Below are positions 1-5,945 of a stretch of DNA of 8,482 nt, piece after piece. Made by a program: the position numbers and the translations under genes. Position 1 is the first letter of the stretch; every line of letters starts with the position of its first letter. The notes beneath the pieces are model-generated. The model saw nothing but the letters and a program-made list of their open reading frames with translations. It was not told where the DNA came from and ran no database searches. Origin of the DNA: Sandaracinobacteroides sp964394815 (GTDB lineage: Bacteria > Pseudomonadota > Alphaproteobacteria > Sphingomonadales > Sphingomonadaceae); assembly GCA_964394815.1 (NCBI GenBank), contig CAYMZC010000112.1, positions 1 to 8,482 of the forward strand. The letters are read 5' to 3'.

Positions 1-443
1 AACCCCAGGCCCCGGCCCCGATCGACGAGGCGCAGACGGTCGCGCCCGCCGAGCCGGTCGGCTCCACGGCGCTGCCCGGAAGCCAGGCCGATCTCATCGC
101 CTCGGCCGGATCGGACACCATCTACTTCGGCTTCGACAGCTATGGCCTCGACGAGGCGGCGCGGCTGATCCTTGGCAGCCAGTCCGAATGGATGGTGCGC
201 AACCCCGATGTGCGCGTGACCATCGAAGGCCATGCCGACGAGCGCGGCACGCGGGAATACAACCTCGCGCTGGGCGAGCGGCGGGCCAATGCGGCCAAGA
301 ATTTCCTTGCGGCGCAAGGCGTCGATACCGCGCGGCTGTCGATCATCAGCTATGGCAAGGAACGCCCGGCCGTCGATGGCTCCGGCGAGGATGCCTGGGC
401 GCGCAACCGCCGCGCCGTGACCGTCGTCGTCGGGAGCCGTTGA
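1..443 (+). CDS. pal: Peptidoglycan-associated lipoprotein Pal, C-terminal part (5' end outside the window)
   Basis: Pal is an outer-membrane lipoprotein that binds peptidoglycan and works with TolQRAB to hold the envelope together during division. About 146 codons are visible, read from base 3. The first ~25 residues are an Ala/Pro-rich linker, followed by an OmpA-like domain starting near SDTIYFGFDSYGLD. The peptidoglycan-binding signature is clear: IEGHADERGTREYNLALGER, then RRANAAKNFL, ISYGKERP and the closing NRRAVTVVV. The signal peptide and lipobox cysteine are off the left edge. The stop (TGA 441-443) shares a base with the ispG start. In many proteobacteria cpoB (ybgF) follows pal; here ispG follows directly. 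Another OmpA-domain lipoprotein is possible, but the motif wording fits Pal best. Confidence 0.9.
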   Translation, partial: PQAPAPIDEAQTVAPAEPVGSTALPGSQADLIASAGSDTIYFGFDSYGLDEAARLILGSQSEWMVRNPDVRVTIEGHADERGTREYNLALGERRANAAKNFLAAQGVDTARLSIISYGKERPAVDGSGEDAWARNRRAVTVVVGSR

Positions 444-1570
444 TGTCCGTCAGGCCCTGGCGCGACATTCATCGTCGCAAGTCCCGGCAGATCATGGTGG
501 GCAAGGTGCCCGTGGGCGGGGATGCACCCATTTCCGTCCAGACCATGACGAATACGCCGACGGAGGATGCGGTCGCAACCATCGACCAGATCCGCCGCTG
601 CGAGGAGGTGGGGGCGGACATCATCCGTGTCTCCTGCCCGACCGAGGATGCAACCAGGGCCTTCCGGCAGATTGCGAAGGCAGCGCGCGTGCCGCTCGTT
701 GCCGACATCCATTTCCACTACAAGCGCGCCCTCGAGGCGGCGGATGCCGGCGCGGCCTGCCTGCGGATCAACCCGGGCAACATCGGCAGCCCCGAGCGGG
801 TGAAGGAAGTGGTGCGCGCGGCCAAGGCCAATGGCTGTTCCATCCGCATCGGGGTGAATGCCGGCAGCCTCGAAAAGCATCTGCTTGAAAAATATGGCGA
901 GCCTTGCCCGGAAGCGCTGGTCGAAAGCGCCTTCGAGCATGCGAAGCTTCTGGAAGATGCGGATTTCCACGCGTTCAAGATCTCGGTGAAGGCGTCCGAC
1001 GTGTTCCTTGCCGTTGCGGCCTACAACGAACTGGCCGCCCGCTCGGACTATCCCCTGCATCTCGGCATCACCGAAGCGGGCGGGCTGATCGGCGGAACGG
1101 TCAAATCCTCCATCGGACTTGGCATGCTGCTGTGGGGCGGGGTGGGGGATACCATCCGCGTCTCGCTTTCGGCCGAGCCGGAGGAAGAGGTGAAGGTTGG
1201 CTACCATATCCTGAAATCGCTCGGCATCCGGGCGCGGGGTGTGAAGATCGTTTCCTGCCCCTCCTGTGCGCGGCAGGGGTTCGATGTGATCCGCACGGTC
1301 GAACTGCTGGAAAAGCGGCTGGCGCACATCACCACGCCCTTGTCGCTTTCGGTTCTGGGATGTGTGGTGAACGGGCCGGGGGAAGCGCGCGAAACCGACA
1401 TCGGCCTGACCGGCGGCGGCAATGGCCGCCACATGGTCTATCTGTCCGGCGTGACGGACCACCAGATCGACGATGCCGGCGTGGTCGATCATATCGTGGC
1501 GCTGGTCGAGGCGAAGGCTGCCGAGATCGAAGCCGCAAAGCCCGTGGAAAGCGCGCAGGCCGCTGAATGA
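443..1570 (+). CDS. ispG: 4-hydroxy-3-methylbut-2-en-1-yl diphosphate synthase (IspG/GcpE)
   Basis: IspG is the cytoplasmic [4Fe-4S] enzyme of the MEP isoprenoid pathway. It converts 2-C-methyl-D-erythritol 2,4-cyclodiphosphate to HMBPP. The 375-residue product matches the usual short bacterial form. The N-terminal TIM-barrel part carries SVQTMTNTPTEDAVATI, VADIHFHYKRAL and RINPGNIGS. The C-terminal cluster domain has CPSC (Cys272, Cys275), then LGCVVNGPGEA with Cys307 and Glu314, which are the expected three Cys plus one Glu cluster ligands. I chose the ATG at 443, which overlaps the pal stop as TGATG, because the family begins with wording like RPWRDIHRRKSRQIMVG. The frame is open further upstream (a start at 188), but that part is Pal sequence in the wrong frame. 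The overlap suggests translational coupling to pal. Confidence 0.97.
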   Translation: MSVRPWRDIHRRKSRQIMVGKVPVGGDAPISVQTMTNTPTEDAVATIDQIRRCEEVGADIIRVSCPTEDATRAFRQIAKAARVPLVADIHFHYKRALEAADAGAACLRINPGNIGSPERVKEVVRAAKANGCSIRIGVNAGSLEKHLLEKYGEPCPEALVESAFEHAKLLEDADFHAFKISVKASDVFLAVAAYNELAARSDYPLHLGITEAGGLIGGTVKSSIGLGMLLWGGVGDTIRVSLSAEPEEEVKVGYHILKSLGIRARGVKIVSCPSCARQGFDVIRTVELLEKRLAHITTPLSLSVLGCVVNGPGEARETDIGLTGGGNGRHMVYLSGVTDHQIDDAGVVDHIVALVEAKAAEIEAAKPVESAQAAE

Positions 1571-1580
1571 GGGCTTTTGC

Positions 1581-2054
1581 ATGACAGCCGAGATCCGGGC
1601 GGCGACGCCCGATGATGCCGCCCATGTGCTAGCGCTCGTGCGTGCGCTTGCCGCCTATGAGAAGGAAGCGGACAAGGTGAAGATGACCGAGCCCGGTTGC
1701 CGCAAGGCGCTGGCCGAAGGTCATGTGCGGGCGCTGCTTGCCTTCGCCGGCGATGAGCCTGTGGGCATGGCGCTTTATTTCTTCAATTTTTCCAGCTGGA
1801 CGGGCAGGCGTGGCCTGTTCCTCGAGGATCTGTTCGTCGCCCCCCAATGGCGCGGTCATGGCCTTGGCCTCGCGCTGCTGAAGCGCCTTGGGGCGCTGGC
1901 GGTTTCCATGGATTTCGGCCGCATGGAGTGGAACGTGCTGGACTGGAACAACAGCGCCAAGGGCTTTTACGAGAAGCTGGGCGCCCGCCATGCCACCGGC
2001 TGGGAGACATGGCGGCTCGAAGGCGATGCGCTTGCGGCCTTCGGGGCGGGCTGA
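1581..2054 (+). CDS. GNAT-family N-acetyltransferase (diamine acetyltransferase-like)
   Basis: This 157-residue protein is an acetyl-CoA-dependent N-acetyltransferase of the Gcn5-related fold. The N-terminus (EIRAATPDDAAHVLALVRAL) is a typical GNAT first strand and helix. Motif A is at residues 80-101, with the acetyl-CoA pyrophosphate loop WRGHGLG, and motif B is at 117-135, ending WNNSAKGFYEKLGA. The wording EDLFV and WNVLDWN resembles spermidine/spermine (diamine) acetyltransferase-like members, but the substrate cannot be read from sequence. The ATG at 1581 follows GAGGG (1569-1573) at a 7-base spacing, and the gene starts 10 bases after ispG ends. Its stop overlaps the ATG of the next gene (2054), so it is embedded in the operon. 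The frame is open upstream from 1473, but that stretch is ispG in another frame. Confidence 0.9.
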   Translation: MTAEIRAATPDDAAHVLALVRALAAYEKEADKVKMTEPGCRKALAEGHVRALLAFAGDEPVGMALYFFNFSSWTGRRGLFLEDLFVAPQWRGHGLGLALLKRLGALAVSMDFGRMEWNVLDWNNSAKGFYEKLGARHATGWETWRLEGDALAAFGAG

Positions 2055-2374
2055 TGGCGTGGCTGTTCCTGCTGCTGGCCGGAATTCTCGAAGTCGGCTT
2101 CACCACCTGCCTCAGATTGTCCGACGGGTTTCGCAACCCCTGGTGGTCGGCCGGCTTCTTCCTGTCGGCCGGGCTGAGCTTCATTCTGCTGGAGCGCGCC
2201 CAGCGGGTCATTCCGCTGGGAACGGCCTATGCCATCTGGGTCGGCATCGGGGCCGCGGGCACGGCGCTTGTCGGCATGTGGCTGTTTCACGAGCCGCTGG
2301 AGTCGCTGCGGCTGGCGTTGCTGGCGGTGCTGGTGGCGGCGATCATCGGGCTGAAGCTGGTGAGCCCGGCCTGA
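2054..2374 (+). CDS. Small multidrug resistance (SMR) family transporter, SugE/Gdx-like
   Basis: This 106-residue inner-membrane protein has four predicted hydrophobic helices (about 2-20, 30-48, 55-78, 84-102), the size and layout of SMR exporters. These act as dual-topology dimers driven by proton exchange. The essential membrane glutamate is Glu13 (LLLAGILEV). The central signature IPLGTAYAIWVGIGAAGTAL carries Tyr59 and Trp62, and the protein ends with GLKLV. This wording is closer to the SugE/Gdx (guanidinium exporter) branch than to EmrE. One caution is that the residue after the glutamate that is Trp in characterised Gdx proteins (position 16) is Phe here, so the substrate is uncertain. 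The ATG overlaps the GNAT stop (TGATG). A 45-base gap then separates it from hisS. It may simply be carried in the operon; nothing links it to tRNA charging. Confidence 0.88.
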   Translation: MAWLFLLLAGILEVGFTTCLRLSDGFRNPWWSAGFFLSAGLSFILLERAQRVIPLGTAYAIWVGIGAAGTALVGMWLFHEPLESLRLALLAVLVAAIIGLKLVSPA

Positions 2375-2419
2375 GCTGGCGCTTTGCGCGAAGCCGCATG
2401 GCCTGCTAGGCGGCGCGCC

Positions 2420-3730
2420 ATGACCGAGAGGACCAAAGTGAAAGCCCCCGCAAAGCCGCAGGCGGTGCGCGGCATGCAGGATTTCCTGGGCGAGGAGGCT
2501 GCCCGCTTCGAACATGTGGTGGACCGGTTCCGCGATGTGGCGCGGCGCTTCGGCTTTCGCCGCGTGGACGTTCCGGTGGTGGAGTTCACCCAGGTCTTCG
2601 CCCGGACCCTGGGCGAAACGACCGATGTCGTCTCGAAGGAGATGTACAGCTTCGAGGACCGCAACGGCGAATCGCTGACCCTGCGGCCCGAATTCACCGC
2701 CGGAATCTGCCGCGCCTTCATCTCCAATGGCTGGCAGCAGTTCGCGCCGCTGAAGCTGGTGACGCACGGGCCGCTCTTCCGCTACGAGCGCCCGCAGAAG
2801 GGGCGCTACCGCCAGTTCCACCAGATCGACGCCGAAGTTCTGGGCGCCGCCGAGCCAGCCGCCGATGTCGAACTCATCGCCTTTGCCGACCTGCTGCTCA
2901 GGGAGCTGGGAATCGCGGGCGTCACGCTGCAGCTGAACACGCTGGGCGATGCCGAGACGCGGGACGCCTGGCGGGACGGGCTGGTGAAGCATTTTTCGGC
3001 CCACGCCGATGCGCTTTCGCAAGACAGCCGCCGGCGGCTCGAAACCAACCCCTTGCGGATCCTCGATTCGAAGGAACCGCAGGACCGGCCGCTGGTGGAA
3101 GCCGCGCCCGCAATCGACGATTTCATGAGCACAGAGGCGGGCGCCTTCTTCGAAGCGGTTGCGAAGGGGCTGCAGGCAAGCGGCGTCGATTTCATCCGCC
3201 AGCCCCGGCTGGTGCGCGGCTTCGACTATTATCGCCATACGGCCTTCGAATTCGTGAGCGATGCGCTGGGCGCGCAGGCGACGGTGATCGGCGGCGGTCG
3301 CTATGACGGGCTGGTGGAAGCCATGGGCGGCCCGCCAACCCCGGCTGTTGGCTGGGCGGGCGGAATCGAGCGGCTGATGATGCTGACGGCCCTGCCGGAG
3401 GCGGAGCGTCCGCTGGTCGCCGTGATCCCCGAAACGGCCGAGGCCGAAGCCGAAGCGCTGCGGATCGCCCAGACCCTGCGCGCCAAAGCTGCTGTGGTTG
3501 CCCAGTCCTACAAGGGCAATGCGCGCAAGCGGGCCGAGCAGGCGGCCCGGCAGCAGGTGCAGATGATCCTCTATGTGCAGGATGCGGAAAGGCGCGCATC
3601 GAGCCTGAAGCTGGTGGACCGTGTGAAGGACGGGGACGAGGGCGAACGTGCTCGTCAGGCTGCGGTTTTCGGACGCTTGCCGGATGATTATGCGATGCTT
3701 TCGGGCGGAAACGAAAAGCCGGGCCAATGA
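2420..3730 (+). CDS. hisS: Histidyl-tRNA synthetase
   Basis: HisRS is a class II aminoacyl-tRNA synthetase that attaches histidine to tRNA-His in the cytoplasm. It has 436 residues from the ATG at 2420, close to the usual ~420-430. Class II landmarks appear in order: a histidine/ATP pocket segment TLRPEFTAG (87-95), motif 2 FRYERPQKGRYRQFHQ (120-135), the HisRS signature RGFDYYRH (266-273), the second signature VIGGGRYDGL (289-298), and motif 3 GWAGGIERL (311-319). A C-terminal anticodon-binding domain follows. Most bacterial HisRS have Gly where Phe92 stands. An alternative start is GTG at 2438, which has a better Shine-Dalgarno sequence (AGAGGA at 2427-2432) and would give 430 residues; conserved sequence begins only around KPQAVRGMQDF, so homology does not decide. 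The stop overlaps prfA by the ATGA arrangement. Confidence 0.96.
   Translation: MTERTKVKAPAKPQAVRGMQDFLGEEAARFEHVVDRFRDVARRFGFRRVDVPVVEFTQVFARTLGETTDVVSKEMYSFEDRNGESLTLRPEFTAGICRAFISNGWQQFAPLKLVTHGPLFRYERPQKGRYRQFHQIDAEVLGAAEPAADVELIAFADLLLRELGIAGVTLQLNTLGDAETRDAWRDGLVKHFSAHADALSQDSRRRLETNPLRILDSKEPQDRPLVEAAPAIDDFMSTEAGAFFEAVAKGLQASGVDFIRQPRLVRGFDYYRHTAFEFVSDALGAQATVIGGGRYDGLVEAMGGPPTPAVGWAGGIERLMMLTALPEAERPLVAVIPETAEAEAEALRIAQTLRAKAAVVAQSYKGNARKRAEQAARQQVQMILYVQDAERRASSLKLVDRVKDGDEGERARQAAVFGRLPDDYAMLSGGNEKPGQ
2426..2440 (+). promoter_or_regulatory. Ribosome-binding site and alternative GTG start inside the annotated hisS 5' end
   Basis: AGAGGA at 2427-2432 sits five bases before an in-frame GTG at 2438. 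The ATG at 2420 has only AGGCGG (2408-2413) upstream, which is a weaker match to the anti-Shine-Dalgarno sequence. The true hisS start may therefore be the GTG. Neither choice removes conserved residues. Confidence 0.4.
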
Positions 3731-4812
3731 TCGCGCTTTCCGATCAGCGGCTGGCGCAGATTGTCCAGCGGCACGATGCTCTGTCGTCCGAGATGGCGAA
3801 CCCCGCGCTCGCACCCGAGCGTTTTGTTGCCCTGTCACGGGATTATGCCGAGCTGACACCGGCCGCCGATGCCGCGCGGGCGGTGATCGCCATGCGGCGC
3901 GAACGCGCTGACCTGGAGGCGCTGTCGGCCGATCCGGCAACCGATGCCGACATGCGGGCGATGGCCGCTGATGAGCTGGACGAGCTGAAACAGCGTCTGC
4001 CCGATGTCGAGCGCGCGCTGGCCATTCAGCTGCTGCCCAGGGATGCCGCCGATGCGCGGCCTGCCATCCTTGAAATCCGCGCCGGGACTGGCGGCGATGA
4101 AGCGGCCCTGTTCGCCGGCGACCTCGCGCGCATGTACCAGCGCTATGCCGAACTGCGCGGCTGGCGGGTCGAGGTGATGAGCGCTTCGGCCGCCGAGCTT
4201 GGCGGCTTCAAGGAAATCGTCATGAGCGTGACGGGCGAGGGGGTTTTCGCCCGGCTGAAGTTCGAAAGCGGTGTCCACCGCGTGCAGCGCGTGCCGGTGA
4301 CGGAAGCGGGCGGCCGCATCCATACTTCGGCCGCCACCGTCGCGGTCCTGCCTGAAGCCGAGGATGTCGATGTCCACATCGACGACAAGGATCTGCGCAT
4401 CGACGTCTTCCGGTCATCAGGCCCGGGCGGCCAGTCGGTCAACACCACGGATTCCGCCGTGCGCATCACCCACCTGCCGACCGGGCTGGTGGTGAGCCAG
4501 CAGGACGAGAAGAGCCAGCACAAGAACAAGGCCAAGGCGATGAAGGTGCTTCGCGCCCGCCTTTACGAGCTGGAACGCGAAAAGCTGGCGAGCGCGCGCT
4601 CTGCCGACCGGCGGGCCATGGTCGGCTCGGGCGACCGGTCGGAGCGCATCCGCACCTATAATTTCCCCCAGGGCCGCGTGACCGATCACCGCATCAACAT
4701 GACCCTGCACCGGCTGCCGGAAATCCTCGAGGGGCCGGGGCTGGAGGAACTGATCTCGGCGCTGGTCGCCGAGGACGAGGCCGCCCGTCTTGCCGCACTC
4801 GATGCGGGCTGA
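3727..4812 (+). CDS. prfA: Peptide chain release factor 1
   Basis: RF1 reads UAA and UAG stop codons in the ribosomal A site and triggers peptide release. The 361-residue product has the standard length. The codon-recognition region has VHRVQRVPVTE, with the RF1-type PxT tripeptide as Pro190-Val191-Thr192, where RF2 would have SPF. The catalytic loop SSGPGGQSVNTTDSAVR places GGQ at 234-236, and Gln236 is the residue methylated by PrmC, the next gene product. QQDEKSQHKNKAKAM and RSERIRTYNFPQGRVTDHRI are further class I release-factor signatures. The ATG overlaps the hisS stop (ATGA at 3727-3730), which suggests coupled translation. The 3' end overlaps the start of prmC. Confidence 0.97.
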   Translation: MIALSDQRLAQIVQRHDALSSEMANPALAPERFVALSRDYAELTPAADAARAVIAMRRERADLEALSADPATDADMRAMAADELDELKQRLPDVERALAIQLLPRDAADARPAILEIRAGTGGDEAALFAGDLARMYQRYAELRGWRVEVMSASAAELGGFKEIVMSVTGEGVFARLKFESGVHRVQRVPVTEAGGRIHTSAATVAVLPEAEDVDVHIDDKDLRIDVFRSSGPGGQSVNTTDSAVRITHLPTGLVVSQQDEKSQHKNKAKAMKVLRARLYELEREKLASARSADRRAMVGSGDRSERIRTYNFPQGRVTDHRINMTLHRLPEILEGPGLEELISALVAEDEAARLAALDAG

Positions 4813-5692
4813 CGCCTCGCCCGTGGATCTGCCCGAAACTGGCGACGCCCTCATGCTGCTTCGGGCCGCTGCCGCTGCCTTGCCGGGGGATACGCCGCGC
4901 CTCGATGCCGAGCTTCTGCTGGCCTCGGCCCTCGGCATGGGTCGCATGGCGATGCTGGCGTCACGCCCGCTGGTATCCGATGCCGTTCGCAAGCATTTTG
5001 CCGCGCTTCTCGTGCGCCGGGCCGCCCATGAGCCGGTGGCCCATATTCTGGGCGAGCGGGAATTCTGGTCGCTTCCGCTCAAGGTGACGAGGGACGTGCT
5101 GGTGCCGCGCCCGGACAGCGAGACGCTGATTGTCGATGCGCTGGCGGCCCGCGCTGGCCGCCCGCCGGCCAGCATCCTCGACCTTGGAACCGGTAGCGGG
5201 GCCTTGCTTCTGGCAGCGCTCAGCGAATGGCCGCAGGCGACGGGGCTGGGGATCGACCGCTCGGAGGCAGCCCTGGCCGTGGCACGCGCCAATGCCGAAG
5301 CGCTCGGCTTTGACGGGCGCGCGCGGTTCCGGGCCGGGGACTGGGCATCCGGGCTGGATGGTCGCTTCGACCTTATCCTGTGCAACCCGCCCTATGTGCC
5401 CGAGGGTGAAATATTGATGCCCGATGTCGCGCTGCATGAGCCGGCGGGCGCGCTTTATGGCGGGCCGGACGGGCTTGACCCCTATCGCTTGCTGTTTCCC
5501 GATCTCGGGCGCATCCTGGCTGCCGATGGTGTGGCGATCTTCGAGTTCGGGGCCAGTCAGGCAGAGGCGCTTGCAGCTCTTGCCTCTCAATCCGGCCTTG
5601 CTTCCCATGTGGCGTGCGATCTTGCCGGTCGGCCGCGCGCGCTTCGCCTCTGGTTTCCGAATGGGCTTGGCAAGGCAGCCGCTACGCACTAG
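4802..5692 (+). CDS. prmC: Release factor glutamine N5-methyltransferase PrmC (HemK)
   Basis: PrmC transfers a methyl group from S-adenosylmethionine to the GGQ glutamine of RF1 and RF2, which speeds peptide release. The 296-residue protein has an N-terminal helical substrate-docking domain (DTPRLDAELLLASALG, HEPVAHILGEREFWSL), the linker VLVPRPDSETLI, the SAM-binding motif ILDLGTGSG (125-133), and the catalytic NPPY (195-198) that binds the glutamine amide. GALYGGPDGLDPYR is another family signature. The ATG at 4802 lies within the last codons of prfA, an 11-base overlap. No strong Shine-Dalgarno sequence is visible, which fits re-initiation after prfA. A TTG at 4790 and a GTG at 4823 are weaker alternatives. 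It looks like the last gene of the run, since a 253-base gap with structured sequence follows. Confidence 0.95.
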   Translation: MRADASPVDLPETGDALMLLRAAAAALPGDTPRLDAELLLASALGMGRMAMLASRPLVSDAVRKHFAALLVRRAAHEPVAHILGEREFWSLPLKVTRDVLVPRPDSETLIVDALAARAGRPPASILDLGTGSGALLLAALSEWPQATGLGIDRSEAALAVARANAEALGFDGRARFRAGDWASGLDGRFDLILCNPPYVPEGEILMPDVALHEPAGALYGGPDGLDPYRLLFPDLGRILAADGVAIFEFGASQAEALAALASQSGLASHVACDLAGRPRALRLWFPNGLGKAAATH

Positions 5693-5760
5693 ATGGAAAG
5701 AGCAGCGCAGCCGGTAGGAGCCGAGCGGCCCTGCCCCCAACATGCCATCAGGTGTCAGCC

Positions 5761-5775
5761 GCCCGAAGATCGGGC
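5761..5775 (+). repeat. Perfect 6-bp hairpin (GCCCGA AGA TCGGGC) after prmC
   Basis: The two arms 5761-5766 and 5770-5775 are exact complements around a three-base loop. No T-run follows, so it is not a standard intrinsic terminator. It lies just upstream of the 11-bp inverted repeat at 5781-5862 and may belong to the same structured region. Confidence 0.45.
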
Positions 5776-5780
5776 AGTAT

Positions 5781-5862
5781 AAACCGGCAGGCTGGAAGTG
5801 GCATGGCAGCATGCGGAAACGCTCCGCCCTGACCTCGCGGACCATGGATGACCTGCCGGTTT
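5781..5862 (+). promoter_or_regulatory. Nested inverted-repeat element in the prmC-DUF4167 gap (possible structured leader or terminator)
   Basis: AAACCGGCAGG (5781-5791) and CCTGCCGGTTT (5852-5862) are perfect 11-bp complements separated by 60 bases. Inside, CATGG (5802-5806) pairs with CCATG (5842-5846), and GCGGA (5813-5817) pairs with TCCGC (5823-5827), so three helices nest without conflict. The right arm runs into TTTT (5860-5863). This could be a structured mRNA leader for the DUF4167 gene, which starts 83 bases later, an unusually long-looped terminator for the prmC operon, or paired operator sites. A TATAAA (5778-5783) overlaps the left arm, but I see no convincing -35. The rest of the gap (5693-5945) shows nothing else I can support. 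The structure is read directly; any function is inference. Confidence 0.45.
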
Positions 5863-5945
5863 TCCCTTGGTTTCCTAATGGTTTGGTCTGGGGATGGCGC
5901 ATGCATGGCAATGCGTTGCATCACGAGAAGGACGATCGGAAACCT

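Noticed and set aside
188..442. N-terminal extension of IspG by 85 residues
   Set aside because: The bases encode the conserved OmpA-like domain of Pal in another frame, and IspG homologues begin near the ATG at 443.
350..1582. 410-residue minus-strand open frame
   Set aside because: It is antisense to ispG. The composition is that of a GC-driven shadow, without motifs.
1967..3940. 657-residue minus-strand open frame
   Set aside because: It lies antisense to SMR, hisS and the start of prfA, which are secure genes. Long antisense frames are expected at this GC content, and the product has no recognisable domain.
5778..5783. TATAAA as a -10 box for the DUF4167 gene
   Set aside because: No reasonable -35 lies 16-18 bases upstream, and the bases overlap the left arm of the inverted repeat.
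5781..5862. Miniature transposable element with 11-bp terminal inverted repeats
   Set aside because: It is only 82 bases long, with no target-site duplication at its edges and no second copy in the window.
5742..5945. N-terminal extension of the DUF4167 protein
   Set aside because: The frame is open, but the residues do not resemble the family start, and the stretch carries the inverted repeats described. The ATG at 5946 matches the family.
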